A stretch of DNA of 43,980 nucleotides from Bacteroidales bacterium (GTDB taxonomy: Bacteria > Bacteroidota > Bacteroidia > Bacteroidales > Muribaculaceae). Location of the stretch: assembly GCA_004553485.1 (NCBI GenBank), contig SFLG01000004.1:1-43980 (forward strand), in the 5' to 3' direction. The position numbers were made by a program, and so were the translations under genes. The notes under the pieces are model-generated. The model saw only the letters and a program-made list of their open reading frames with translations, searched no databases and had not been told where the DNA came from. Positions 26,985 to 35,981 of the stretch are shown in pieces (position 1 is the first letter of the stretch; each line of letters opens with the position of its first letter).

Positions 26985-28829
26985 TTATTCCTGAGTGAGC
27001 GAGGTGCAGACGCCGGCTTCCTGGGCCCAGATCATGGGCTTGCGCAGCCACAGGTGGTTCTTTGACGCACCCAGGCGCTCCAGTTCGGCCAGGTTGTACT
27101 TCTCCTCGGTCTCGGGGTCGTAGTTGATACGCTGTATCCAGCAGTTCTCCTTCTCTGCCTCGCTGAGGCCGTCTACCCAGAATGCCGAGTAGAGGTTGTA
27201 GGGACGACGCAGGGTGGGATAAACGATTTCCTTGTTGGGGCCAACGCCGTAGGCGTTGCGGTTGTTGGAGTAGTGGTAGCGGCGCATGTCGGTCCACTGC
27301 TCGGGCTGCATGTACATGGCGATGTACTTCTGGATCATCAGGTCGGACAGGGTAAAGGCCGACGGGTTGAAGAACCAGTGCTTGTTGCCGATCTGCTCGG
27401 CGGGTTTGCAGCGCTTTACACCCTCGTTGTCGAAGAAGGCGGTGAGGATGCGCTCGTAGCGCTCCTGGTCGGCGGTGGTGCCGGGCTCGCAGCCTGCCTT
27501 GGGATATGCGCCGCCGTTGTCGCGCAGGAAGCGGTCGAGGTGACGCTGGCAGTTGTTCTCGGTGGCCTCGCGGACGAGGGCGCAGGCTTTGGCCTTGTCA
27601 CCCTTCCAGTAGTAAGCCTCGGCCTGGATGAAGTAGAGCTCCTCCATGGTGAACAGCGGGGTGTAGGCGTCGGTGCCGCCGGCATAGGCGCCCTTGAAGA
27701 GGTCGGGGTAGTTGGCCTGCTTGAAGGTCGAGCCGCCGCCGATGTTGTTCTCGAGGTAGCGGTACATTACGCGCTTCGAGGGGTTGCTGGCGCTGATGGG
27801 GCCTTCGTTGGGCTTCATCATAGTCAACAGACGGGGGTCGGCGCCGTAGCCGTTTTCACGGTCCCAGTAGCCCTGGCTGTTCTCGATGCCCTGGTTGATG
27901 ATACCCAGGCAGTCTTCCATGAAGAAACGCGAGGGAACGGCGGTGTTGAGGTCGTTCGAGCGCGACTCCCAGTTGTTGATCTTGGGCATTGACGAGCTCC
28001 ACTGTGCGTTGGACTCGGTGATGCCGCCGTCAAAGTTGTAGCGGGGCTCGTTGCCGAACCATGCGCCGTAGAGGAGGTCGCCCTTGCGCCACTGGTCGAT
28101 GGCCTGCTGTGCCGCGGCGATGATCTGGTCGCACATGGCGGTGGAGGTGTTGACGTTGGGGATGTTGCGGAGGAGCAGACGTGCGCGCAGGGCGTAAACG
28201 AGGCCTTTCCACTTCTGGAGGTCGCCGGCGTAGATGCGGTCCTGGGTAACGTCGATTGTCTTGTTGCCCGAGGCCTCGGTGATGGCGGGGTCCTCGTACA
28301 TCGACAGCAGCTCGGGGATTTCCTCGTTGAGCATCCAGTTGTAGATCGATGCCTGGGTGTCGTAGTGGGGCGAGTTGCTAAGGTATGCTTCGGAGCGGGG
28401 CATGTCGCCGAACATATCGGTGGTGAGCTGTGTGCTCATCAGGCGGATGGTGCGGGCGATGAGGGCGTAGTTGGGCGAGCCGGCGGCTTCGGAGTTGGCA
28501 AGAAGGTCGTTGGTGTTCTTGCCGATGTCGAAGAAGTGGCGGCGCCACTGCGGGTGACGGTTCATGGTCAGGAACTGCCATCCGCTCTTGTATGCGTACG
28601 AGCCTGTCTGGCTGCGGCCGGTGGTGGTGAGGCACTGCGACAGGTAGATGCCGTACTCGGCGTGGTCGTAGTTGACCTGGCTGGCGTAGAAAATCAGCAC
28701 CGGCAGACCCAGCTCACAGGTGTTCTGGTGGGCGGCGTCAGGATTTACGTTCTCCATCAGCGTGTCGTCACAGCCGGTGGCGGCAATGCCTACCAGTGCT
28801 GCGAGGGCCCATGTCTTTATCTTGTTCAT
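26985..28829 (-). CDS. SusD/RagB-like nutrient-binding outer membrane lipoprotein
   Basis: 614 residues, with a signal ending AATGC and C20 as the lipidation site. The N-terminal TPR-like helices contain YASQVNYDHAEYGIYLSQCL, and the C-terminal part has the SusD-type LTLSDLMIQKYIAMYMQPEQWTDMRRY-like region (about 515-540) just before the end. The pattern fits the SusD-like_2 (SusD/RagB superfamily) subgroup. SusD proteins form a lid on the SusC barrel and hold the substrate at the cell surface. It starts 57 bases after susC, and coexpression is likely. Confidence 0.9.
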   Translation of the reverse strand: MNKIKTWALAALVGIAATGCDDTLMENVNPDAAHQNTCELGLPVLIFYASQVNYDHAEYGIYLSQCLTTTGRSQTGSYAYKSGWQFLTMNRHPQWRRHFFDIGKNTNDLLANSEAAGSPNYALIARTIRLMSTQLTTDMFGDMPRSEAYLSNSPHYDTQASIYNWMLNEEIPELLSMYEDPAITEASGNKTIDVTQDRIYAGDLQKWKGLVYALRARLLLRNIPNVNTSTAMCDQIIAAAQQAIDQWRKGDLLYGAWFGNEPRYNFDGGITESNAQWSSSMPKINNWESRSNDLNTAVPSRFFMEDCLGIINQGIENSQGYWDRENGYGADPRLLTMMKPNEGPISASNPSKRVMYRYLENNIGGGSTFKQANYPDLFKGAYAGGTDAYTPLFTMEELYFIQAEAYYWKGDKAKACALVREATENNCQRHLDRFLRDNGGAYPKAGCEPGTTADQERYERILTAFFDNEGVKRCKPAEQIGNKHWFFNPSAFTLSDLMIQKYIAMYMQPEQWTDMRRYHYSNNRNAYGVGPNKEIVYPTLRRPYNLYSAFWVDGLSEAEKENCWIQRINYDPETEEKYNLAELERLGASKNHLWLRKPMIWAQEAGVCTSLTQE

Positions 28830-28886
28830 ATCCTATAGATGTCGGAATTGATTGTTGTTGATGAGGAGTTAATTAACGTCCCTGGC

Positions 28887-31800
28887 TCAGAAGGTGAGGT
28901 TGAGGGTGAGGTTGTAGCTGCGCAGGGTGGGAACCGAGAAGTTGTCGATGCCCATCGCACCGGTACCGTTGGCTGCCGAGGGCATAACCTGCGGGTCGAC
29001 GCCCGAGTACTTGGTGAGCAGGAAGAGATTGCGGCCGGTGAACGACAGCTTGGCACCCTTGACGGGGTTGCCGCTGCCGAGGCGCTTGAGCAGGTTGCCG
29101 AAGTCGTAGGCAAGGGTAACGTAGCTCAGACGCAGGTACGAGCCGTCCTCGATGAAGTTGGACGAGACGTTGTAGATGTAGTTGTTGAAGGTCGTCTGGT
29201 CGAGGATGACGGGAGTGGTGTTGGGGCTGTAGGTGCCGTCGGCGTTTTCGGTGACGCCGTTGAAGACAACCTTGCGGCTGCGGTAGTTGACCAGGTTGCG
29301 GGCCATACCGCTGCTGTAAAGGCTGCGGCCGGTGATGTTGGCGATGTCGCCGCCTATACGTCCGTCGAAGAGGAGCGACAGGCTCAGGTCCTTCCAGCTG
29401 ACGGTGGAGCCGAGGCCGATGAGGCAGTCAGGCTCGCGGTTGCCGATGTAGGTGTCCTTTTTGGGCGAGATGCGGGGGTAGCCGCTTTCGTCGATGAGGA
29501 TGTCGCCGTTTTCGTTGCGCAGGTAGTCGATACCGGACAGACCGGTGGTCGACTCGCCGGCGTAGGCCGAGGCGAAGATGTCGCCGTACTGGCCGCCGGT
29601 GATCTCGCTGACGTTTTCAGGCAGGCTGACAACCTTGCCGCGGTTGTACGAGAAGTTCAGTGTGGCTGTCCAGTTCCAGTCGCGGCTGGTGATGATGTCC
29701 TGGTTGAGGGTGAACTCGAGACCTTTGTTCTCGATGGTACCCTCGTTACGGGTCTGGAGGATGGTGCCCGACGAGGGCGACACACGCACGGTGACAATCT
29801 GGTTGTCGACGGTGGTGTTGTAGTAAGCAATGTCAAGACGGGTGCGGTTGCGGAAGAAGCGCAGGTCGGCGCCGATTTCCCACGACTTGGTCATCTCCGG
29901 CTCGAGCGTGATGGCGCGCGACAGAGTGGGGTTGACACCCATACCGCCGTCGGGGAAGTTGGTCCAGGTCTTGTAGTTGTCCGAGAACTGGTTTGCGGGG
30001 GCGTCCTTACCTACCTTTGCCCAGTTGCCGCGGATCTTACCGTACGAGAACCAGTTGTTCTGCAGATGCAGCAGCTCGCTGAAGATGATACCGCCGGTGA
30101 ACGAGGGATAGAAGTAGTGGGGGCGGTTGGTCTGGCGCAGGGTCGACGAGCCGTCGATACGGCCGGTTACCGAAGCCTGGATGACGCTGCGGTAGTCGTA
30201 GCGGATTTCGCCGAAGTAGCCGTACTTGTTGCGCTTGGCGTGGTTGAGGAATACCTGGTAGTCGCCCGAGCCGTACTGGAGGTACTTGTCGGTGAGGTTG
30301 TTGAGCGAGATAAAGTCACCGTCGAGGACGAACTTGTAACCGCCCATGCCGGCCGAGTAGCTGCGGCTCTCGGTGTATTCGGCACCCAGGAAGATGTTGA
30401 AGTTGTTCTGGTGGGGAAGGCTGAACGAGTAGTTTGCCAGAGCCTGTGCGGTGAAACGCTGGCCGCGCGAGGGGCTGAACTGGTATGCGCCCATGCGCTG
30501 GTCGTAGGCCTGCTGGATGTCCTTGGGGAACTCGGTGCCTGTCACGTTGCCTTCTTCGTCATAGACGTTGTCGAAGATGAACTCGCGGCCGTCGCGGCTG
30601 TAGCGGGGCATTGTGGCCGACTCGTATGCGCTCCAAGTCTTGTCGTAGTTGACCTTGCCGGTGAAGGTGAGGTTCTTGACGGGCTCCCACTGGATAGAAC
30701 CGTTAATAATAATGTGTGAGCTCTCGCTCTGCGAGCGGTCGTGGTAGCGGCCGTACCAGGGCGACAGGCCGGCATTGACACGCTGTGTGTTGGTGAGCTC
30801 GTCCCAGCGGTCGTAGCGGTTGCTCCAGTTGGGCAGGCCGGTCACGGGATCTTCGTAGTCGGCCATGTCGCGGTTGATGGACCAGCCGTAGACGGTGCTC
30901 ATCGAGTTACCGAACGAGCGGCTCTTGGTCTCGACGAAGTTGGTCGAGATCATCATCTTGACGGCGTTGGAGGGTTTGAACTCGCCCTTTACGAACACGC
31001 CCATGCGCTTGCGGTAGTCCTTGGGAACAACACCCTGGTTGTCCATGTAGTTGGCCGAGGCGTAGGCGCTGTACTTTTCGTTACCGCCGGAGAGCGATAC
31101 GTCGTACTTCTGCATGAAGCCGGTGCCCAGGAAGTTGTGGACGTTGTCGTAGCGCGTGTCGTTGGCGTCGAGACGGGGACCCCAGCCGCCGTTGGCGTTG
31201 GTGGTGTAGATGCCGTTGGCACCGCCGACGTAGATGTCCTGCAGGGGTGGGATGTCCATGACTTTGCTGAACTCCCAGCCGCCGTTGACGGTGACGTTGA
31301 CTTTGCCGTCCTTACCGCTCTTGGTGGTGATGATGATGACGCCGTTGGCGCCTTCCTGGCCGTAGAGGGCCGAGGCTGCGGCACCTTTCAGCACCGACAT
31401 GTTCTCGATATCGTTGGGGTTGATGTCGCCGATTGTCGAGGCACCGCCGCGGACGGGCATACCGTCGATGACGAACAGAGGCTCGTTGGACTGTGCGTTG
31501 TTGACCGACGAGATGGCGCGGATAACCACCTGGCTGGCCGAGTTGGGCGAGCCACCGGCCATCGATACCTGTACGCCGGCAACCTTACCCTGGAGGGTGT
31601 TGACAAAGTTGGACGACTGGCCGGCCGTTACCTCTTCGCTCTTGAGCTCCTGTACGCCGAAGTTAAGTTTGGCCTTGGCCTGGCTCTGGCCCATGGCGGT
31701 TACCACAACCTCGCCAAGGACGTCAACGTTGGTCTCAAGCTGAACGTTGATTTCGGTGCGGGTGCCGACCTTTTCGCTTACTGTCTTATATCCTACAAAG

Positions 31801-32009
31801 GAGAACTGAAGAACAGCATTGTCGTTAGGTACATTAATTGAATATTTTCCGTCGATGTCGGTGGGAACGCCACCTTTGACACCTTTGACGGTAACTGAGA
31901 CGCCCATTGCCGGGTCGCCGAATTCATCAGTCACCGTACCGGTCACGACACGGGCCTGAACCAGTATCGCCATGAAGGAAAACAACAGTAGAAGTAGCTG
32001 TTTTTTCAT
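28887..32009 (-). CDS. SusC/RagA-type TonB-dependent outer membrane transporter
   Basis: 1040 residues. A signal peptide covers about 1-19, followed by a carboxypeptidase-regulatory-like domain (about 20-105, with VTGTVTDEFGDPAMGVSV and the strand motif VLQFSFVGYKT). A TonB-box-like EVVVTAMG comes next, then a plug (about 120-240) with the SusC signature around DIENMSVLKGAAASALYGQ and GVIIITTKSG. A 22-strand barrel ends in Phe (LTLNLTF), as required for BAM recognition. It is energised by TonB-ExbBD and paired with the SusD-like protein. No glycoside hydrolase, sulfatase, peptidase or anti-sigma regulator lies next to the locus, so the substrate cannot be named. Confidence 0.96.
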   Translation of the reverse strand: MKKQLLLLLFSFMAILVQARVVTGTVTDEFGDPAMGVSVTVKGVKGGVPTDIDGKYSINVPNDNAVLQFSFVGYKTVSEKVGTRTEINVQLETNVDVLGEVVVTAMGQSQAKAKLNFGVQELKSEEVTAGQSSNFVNTLQGKVAGVQVSMAGGSPNSASQVVIRAISSVNNAQSNEPLFVIDGMPVRGGASTIGDINPNDIENMSVLKGAAASALYGQEGANGVIIITTKSGKDGKVNVTVNGGWEFSKVMDIPPLQDIYVGGANGIYTTNANGGWGPRLDANDTRYDNVHNFLGTGFMQKYDVSLSGGNEKYSAYASANYMDNQGVVPKDYRKRMGVFVKGEFKPSNAVKMMISTNFVETKSRSFGNSMSTVYGWSINRDMADYEDPVTGLPNWSNRYDRWDELTNTQRVNAGLSPWYGRYHDRSQSESSHIIINGSIQWEPVKNLTFTGKVNYDKTWSAYESATMPRYSRDGREFIFDNVYDEEGNVTGTEFPKDIQQAYDQRMGAYQFSPSRGQRFTAQALANYSFSLPHQNNFNIFLGAEYTESRSYSAGMGGYKFVLDGDFISLNNLTDKYLQYGSGDYQVFLNHAKRNKYGYFGEIRYDYRSVIQASVTGRIDGSSTLRQTNRPHYFYPSFTGGIIFSELLHLQNNWFSYGKIRGNWAKVGKDAPANQFSDNYKTWTNFPDGGMGVNPTLSRAITLEPEMTKSWEIGADLRFFRNRTRLDIAYYNTTVDNQIVTVRVSPSSGTILQTRNEGTIENKGLEFTLNQDIITSRDWNWTATLNFSYNRGKVVSLPENVSEITGGQYGDIFASAYAGESTTGLSGIDYLRNENGDILIDESGYPRISPKKDTYIGNREPDCLIGLGSTVSWKDLSLSLLFDGRIGGDIANITGRSLYSSGMARNLVNYRSRKVVFNGVTENADGTYSPNTTPVILDQTTFNNYIYNVSSNFIEDGSYLRLSYVTLAYDFGNLLKRLGSGNPVKGAKLSFTGRNLFLLTKYSGVDPQVMPSAANGTGAMGIDNFSVPTLRSYNLTLNLTF

Positions 32010-32520
32010 AATTGCATTTGTGTGATTGATTTGTTGTTCAAGGTTAAACCTTCATTTTTCTGTCCGCGGGGGACAGTTTCTAACGATTGGTTGGTTGATT
32101 TAAAGTTTTTCTGTTTTCTGTTTGGATTGGATTAAATTTTTTATTGTTCGTTTGATTGGTATAGTTTTCCGGATTATCACCGCGCAGGCCTCTGCCCGGC
32201 GGGTTGTAGCATTACGGCAGCAGCAAAATGTTTGCCCTCAGGCCGTTGTTATCGACAACAAAAGGCGCATCCGGCCGTGTCGTCTGTCTTTTTGACGTTG
32301 ATTCGCGCTGCAGGGTGCTTTTATGCCGTGCCACAATGTGTTGAAGACGCCTTTGCCAAGGGCATATTCGATACAAACTTACGACTTTTTTGGCGACCGC
32401 TTGGATTTTGTTAATGATATTTAACATCATTTTGCTGTCGTATGCAATTTTTAACAATAGCTCATAACATTTATAATAATATTGTGTATCTTTGCATACG
32501 AAAACTGCAAAACAACGACT
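32010..32520. other. Divergent intergenic region between susC and trmD
   Basis: 511 bases without a credible gene. A 6-bp stem CTGTCC/GGACAG lies at 32060-32076. The stretch 32080-32180 is T-rich and probably holds the susC promoter, but no consensus -7 box was found for it. The trmD -7 box is at 32487-32494. Short open frames here have no support. Confidence 0.6.
32487..32494 (+). promoter_or_regulatory. Candidate -7 box of trmD
   Basis: TATCTTTG matches TAnnTTTG and lies 26 bases before the trmD ATG. The -33 region is AT-rich without a clear TTTG. The box also argues against in-frame starts upstream of 32521. Confidence 0.6.
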
Positions 32521-33201
32521 ATGCGTATAGATATAATAACCGTGCTGCCCGAGATGCTGGAGTCGCCCCTCGGATGCTCGATTCTCAAGCGTGCCTGCGA
32601 CAAAGGGCTGGCCGAAATACATGTGCACAACCTGCGCGACTACACCCTCAACAAGCATCGCAAGGTCGACGACTATCCCTTTGGCGGCGAGGCCGGCATG
32701 GTAATGCAGATCGAGCCGGTAGACCGCTGCATCTCGGCGCTGAAGGCCGAGCGCGACTACGACGAGGTAATCTTCACCGCCCCCGACGGCGAGCAGTTTA
32801 CACAGCCCATGGCAAACCGACTGTCGATGCTCGACAACATCATCATCCTCTGCGGCCACTACAAGGGTATCGACTACCGTATACGCGAGCACCTGATTAC
32901 CAAGGAGATTTCGGTGGGCGACTATGTCCTCACCGGCGGCGAGATGCCGGCGGCAATCATCGCCGACGCCATCGTGCGCCTCATCCCCGGGGCCATCGGC
33001 GACGAGCAATCGGCGCTGACCGACTCGTTCCAGGACAACCTGCTCGAGCCGCCCATCTACACGCGCCCGGCCGAGTACAAGGGCTGGCGCGTCCCCGACA
33101 TCCTGCTCTCGGGCCACGAAGCCCGCATCGCCGAGTGGAAGCACGACCAGGCCGTCGCCCGCACCCTCCGCCTCCGCCCCGACCTCCTCCAAAACGACTA
33201 A
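32521..33201 (+). CDS. trmD: tRNA (guanine-37-N1) methyltransferase
   Basis: Uses S-adenosylmethionine to methylate G37 next to the anticodon of several tRNAs, which prevents +1 frameshifting. 226 residues from MRIDIITVLPEM, the canonical N-terminus. SPOUT trefoil-knot motifs are visible: CGHYKGIDYRI (about 113-123), and ISVGDYVLTGGEMPAAIIADAI (about 133-154) with the catalytic Asp region. The C-terminal LLSGHEARIAEWK is the family's LSGHH-type signature. It stands alone here, without the rpsP-rimM-rplS neighbours common in other phyla. Proline tRNAs are TrmD substrates and a tRNA-Pro lies at the far end of the window; this is coincidence as far as can be seen. Confidence 0.96.
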   Translation: MRIDIITVLPEMLESPLGCSILKRACDKGLAEIHVHNLRDYTLNKHRKVDDYPFGGEAGMVMQIEPVDRCISALKAERDYDEVIFTAPDGEQFTQPMANRLSMLDNIIILCGHYKGIDYRIREHLITKEISVGDYVLTGGEMPAAIIADAIVRLIPGAIGDEQSALTDSFQDNLLEPPIYTRPAEYKGWRVPDILLSGHEARIAEWKHDQAVARTLRLRPDLLQND

Positions 33202-33240
33202 CACCCCCACCCTCTATCGCGGATCAAAAAGGTAAGGGGC

Positions 33241-33285
33241 TATTATAGCTATTATAGCTAAAATAGCTACATTAGCTAAATTAGC
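33241..33285. repeat. 9-bp tandem array after trmD
   Basis: Five contiguous units: TATTATAGC twice, then TAAAATAGC, TACATTAGC and TAAATTAGC. It begins 39 bases after the trmD stop. The same unit family reappears, in reverse complement, at 35944. Confidence 0.9.
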
Positions 33286-33306
33286 ACCCGAAGCCAAAAG
33301 ATAGCA

Positions 33307-33337
33307 AAGGCCCGTCACCGGTGGGGTGGCGGGCCTT
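33307..33337 (-). terminator. Strong hairpin between trmD and the small secreted protein gene
   Basis: AAGGCCCGTCACC (33307-33319) pairs with GGTGGCGGGCCTT (33325-33337), 13 pairs including one G-U, with a 5-base loop. On the minus strand it lies 21 bases past the stop at 33359 and is followed by TGCTATCTTTT. It could serve both converging genes. Confidence 0.65.
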
Positions 33338-33358
33338 GGTATGATGGTCGTCGCGGGG

Positions 33359-33796
33359 TTATTCGTCGGCGACGACTTTGGCGAGTGTCCACAGGCCTTT
33401 GGCGTCGCGGATGAACTCGAAGGTGTGGGTGACGTACGAGTCAACCCAGCCGCAGTCGAGGTAAACCTTGTTGTACTGGATTTCGCCCCACGACTGGTAG
33501 AACTGGTCACCGTCCTTGGCGAAAGGCTTCTTGGCCTCGAAGTTGCCGGGGGTGAGGATGTCGGCGAATTTCTCCTTCTCGGCGTCGCTGACTTTGAGAC
33601 GCTCGGCGAGGAACTCGGGGTCGGTGTTGAATTTCTGGATGAAGGTCTTGAAAGCCTCGGGACCCTTGTTGCAGGGAGCAGTGGCACTTTCCATTTTCTT
33701 TACCGAGGTGGCTACCTCAGCGGCAGTCTGAGCCTGTGCGCCGGCGGCAAAGACGGCCATCACGGCAACGGCAAGAATGTAACGTAAAAATTTCAT
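33359..33796 (-). CDS. Small secreted protein, DUF4348-like
   Basis: 145 residues. A signal peptide of about 22 residues ends AGAQA-Q, so it is periplasmic or secreted. The mature part is mixed alpha/beta with FKTFIQKFNTDPEFLAERLKVSD and a closing VTHTFEFIRDAKGLWTLAKV strand pair, resembling small Bacteroidales proteins annotated DUF4348 with an NTF2-like plan; this family call is from memory and tentative. Two Cys residues (one in APCNKG, one in LDCGW) could form a disulfide. It is followed by the hairpin at 33307-33337 and preceded by the gene at 33862 on the same strand. Confidence 0.75.
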   Translation of the reverse strand: MKFLRYILAVAVMAVFAAGAQAQTAAEVATSVKKMESATAPCNKGPEAFKTFIQKFNTDPEFLAERLKVSDAEKEKFADILTPGNFEAKKPFAKDGDQFYQSWGEIQYNKVYLDCGWVDSYVTHTFEFIRDAKGLWTLAKVVADE

Positions 33797-33861
33797 AGGT
33801 TTATTATTGTGATATTGTTATTGATAAAAAGCAACGATTAATTGCGCGTCTAGCGTCTAAG

Positions 33862-34305
33862 TCATAGCGTGCCCAACACATACAATATCCCGCCCCAGAA
33901 GATTATCAGCACGAGCAACAGCACTGCCGCGGCCACGAGGGCGACGAGCGTGAGGTTGCGCCATGCTCCGCGGGGCTGCCGCAGGGCAAATATCGAGGTA
34001 ATCAGGCCGGCGATGCCGAGCACCAACGTTGCTATCTCGCTGAGGGGCAAAGCAATCCAGGCAAGAGCGGTAATCACGAAGCTGATCACCGCCGGCCATT
34101 TCTTGGGCTGACACTCGGCCTGTGCCGGAGCGGCGGCCTCGACGGCGCCTTGGGGAGCCACCTCGTCGGTAACGGCAGCGGGCTTGGACTCAGCGGCTGC
34201 GGGCTTTATCTCCGCGGCCTCGACCTCGGGTTTGTCGACGGGAGGGATGCCTAACTCGGGCACCGCCGATCCCTTATTATCGTTTTTATTTGCGGTCAGT
34301 GGCAT
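33862..34305 (-). CDS. Small membrane protein with disordered Pro/Ala/Glu-rich N-terminus
   Basis: 147 residues. Residues 1-66 are hydrophilic and low in complexity (EAAEIKPAAAESKPAAV type). About 69-110 forms two closely spaced hydrophobic segments (ISFVITALAWIALPLSE, ATLVLGIAGLITSIFAL), and about 116-147 forms a third. The pattern recalls DUF4190-type small membrane proteins, but no diagnostic motif was found. It is 65 bases upstream of the small secreted protein, and co-transcription is possible. The function is unknown. Confidence 0.7.
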   Translation of the reverse strand: MPLTANKNDNKGSAVPELGIPPVDKPEVEAAEIKPAAAESKPAAVTDEVAPQGAVEAAAPAQAECQPKKWPAVISFVITALAWIALPLSEIATLVLGIAGLITSIFALRQPRGAWRNLTLVALVAAAVLLLVLIIFWGGILYVLGTL

Positions 34306-34629
34306 ATTCTTTAATTTAAGTTTCGCAAGCTCAGCTTAAGGTGTATGGGTTTATATGTTTATGGATTTATGGGAGTTGCGGTTGATATAATCCGACAAAC
34401 TCATAATCCGACAAACCTGTAAACCTCAAATTGTCAAGTTCCGAAAGGACTTGCGAAATATGGATATCATTTTGTATTTGCAAATTTAAGTATTTTAGTC
34501 TGTTTGGCATCGTGTGCCACACATATTAAAGACAATTAATTTTTTTAAAGGTTTAATTTTTGCTAATTTTGTCGGTGTCGAGCGCCCGTCACCGGGGCGC
34601 CGGCGCCAGGATATCCCCCACCCCGTTGA
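34306..34629. other. Divergent intergenic region
   Basis: 324 bases without a gene. TTTCGCAAG (34321-34329) and CTTGCGAAA (34450-34458) form a distant inverted pair. AATCCGACAAAC occurs twice in tandem near 34390-34420. CAAATTTA at 34481-34488 is a minus-strand -7 candidate for the membrane protein, and TAATTTTG at 34564-34571 is a plus-strand -7 candidate for the DUF2851 gene. Confidence 0.5.
34564..34571 (+). promoter_or_regulatory. Candidate -7 box of the DUF2851 gene
   Basis: TAATTTTG fits TAnnTTTG, with TTTT rather than TTTG 19 bases upstream. The ATG is 58 bases downstream. Confidence 0.5.
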
Positions 34630-35946
34630 ATGGAAGAGCTGATGCAATATGTTTGGCGCTACCGCCTTTGGCCCGATCTGTCGCTGACGACAGCCGACGG
34701 CCTTGCCGTGGAGGTTGTCGACCAGGGCCGGCTCAACCGCGGCTCGGGCCCCGACTTCTTCAACGCCGGCATACGCATCGGCGGCGAGCTGTGGGCGGGG
34801 AATGTCGAAATCCACGTCCGCGCCTCGGACTGGCACCGCCACGGCCACGACGGCGACCCGGCCTACGACAGCGTCATCCTCCACGTCGTGGCATACGACG
34901 ACTGCGAGGTTTGCCGCAGCGACGGGTCGGTCATTCCGCAGGTGACAATGCGCTGCCACGAGGCGCTGGAACAGGAATACCGCAACTTCATGCAGTCGCC
35001 GGCCTCCGAGCTGCCCTGCGCCCGACATATCGCCGATGTGCCCGCGATAATTATGAACGACTGGCTGACAGCGCTGGCCTTCGAGCGTCTCCAGCGCAAG
35101 GCCGACGATGTGATGAAGCTTGTCGAGGCCACCCACGGCGACTGGAACACCGCGGCCTACGTCACCCTGGCCCGCGCAATGGGCTTCGGCTCTAACGCCG
35201 ACGCCATGGAGCGCGTCGCCCGCGCCACCCCGCTGAGGCGCATCCGCCGGCACGCCGACTCGCAGACGGCGGTAGAGGCAATGCTGATAGGCCGCGCCGG
35301 ACTGCTCGCCGACCCGCCCCGCGACCCCTACGAGGCACGGCTCCTGGCCGATTTCCGCTTTTACAGCCACAAATTCGGCACCGCCGAAGACCTCGAACTG
35401 CTCAACTGCGCCGGCGAACCCATGCCCTACACCCCGCCCGTGTGGAACCTGCGGCAGCGTCCCGCCAACTCGCCCCTGCGGCGCGTGGTGACCTTGGCCG
35501 CGTTTATGTGCGCTCACGGGTCGCCCGGGCAAGAGATGCTTGCCGTCGGCGACTACGAACAGGCGCGCCAGCTCTTCTCGTTCACCATCCCGCAATACTG
35601 GCGCGAGCACCTTACCTTCGGCGTCACCGGCGCCTTCCCTGCCGCCGCCCTCGCCGAGAACAGCATAAGACTGCTGTGCATCAACGCCATAGTGCCGCTA
35701 AAGTATGCGCACGGCGAGTACTGCGGCGACGAACGTCAGCGCGACGAGGCCGTGGAGATGCTTCAGTCACTGAAGCCGGAGAAAAATTCGGTAACAACGC
35801 TTTTCGAGACAGCCGGCTTTGCCATAAAAGACGCCTTTGCCTCGCAGGCCGTGCTGCAGCTCCGGCGCGCCTACTGCGAGCCGCGCAAATGCCTCTACTG
35901 CCGCCTCGGCCACAAATTCCTGTCCTCCAGGATCAAGTGCAGGTAG
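34630..35946 (+). CDS. DUF2851 family protein
   Basis: 438 residues, the usual length of this Bacteroidetes/Chlorobi family of unknown function. The diagnostic N-terminal block is clear: LWPDLSLTTADG, then GRLNRGSGPDFFNAGIRIGG, GNVEIHVRASDWHRHGHDGD and AYDSVILHVV. The arrangement of conserved Asp, Glu, His and Arg looks like a PD-(D/E)XK-type nuclease core (D-x-G-PDF...VEIH), but this is inference and not shown. The C-terminus ends with CEPRKCLYCRLG, a possible metal-binding Cys cluster. It appears monocistronic and ends just before the 9-bp array at 35944. Confidence 0.85.
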   Translation: MEELMQYVWRYRLWPDLSLTTADGLAVEVVDQGRLNRGSGPDFFNAGIRIGGELWAGNVEIHVRASDWHRHGHDGDPAYDSVILHVVAYDDCEVCRSDGSVIPQVTMRCHEALEQEYRNFMQSPASELPCARHIADVPAIIMNDWLTALAFERLQRKADDVMKLVEATHGDWNTAAYVTLARAMGFGSNADAMERVARATPLRRIRRHADSQTAVEAMLIGRAGLLADPPRDPYEARLLADFRFYSHKFGTAEDLELLNCAGEPMPYTPPVWNLRQRPANSPLRRVVTLAAFMCAHGSPGQEMLAVGDYEQARQLFSFTIPQYWREHLTFGVTGAFPAAALAENSIRLLCINAIVPLKYAHGEYCGDERQRDEAVEMLQSLKPEKNSVTTLFETAGFAIKDAFASQAVLQLRRAYCEPRKCLYCRLGHKFLSSRIKCR

Positions 35947-35979
35947 CTATAATAGCTATGGTAGCTATGGCAGCTAACT
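35944..35979. repeat. 9-bp tandem array between DUF2851 gene and pdxB
   Basis: Four units: TAGCTATAA, TAGCTATGG, TAGCTATGG and CAGCTAACT. This is the reverse complement of the unit family at 33241. It fills the 35-base gap between two converging stop codons. Confidence 0.85.
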
Positions 35980-35981
35980 GC

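Noticed and set aside
32010..32200. Riboswitch or regulatory RNA in the susC leader
   Set aside because: Apart from a 6-bp stem at 32060 there is no conserved motif; the region is simple T-rich sequence.
32482..32520. Upstream extension of trmD by 13 codons
   Set aside because: It would start before the -7 box at 32487-32494 and adds residues not found in the TrmD family.
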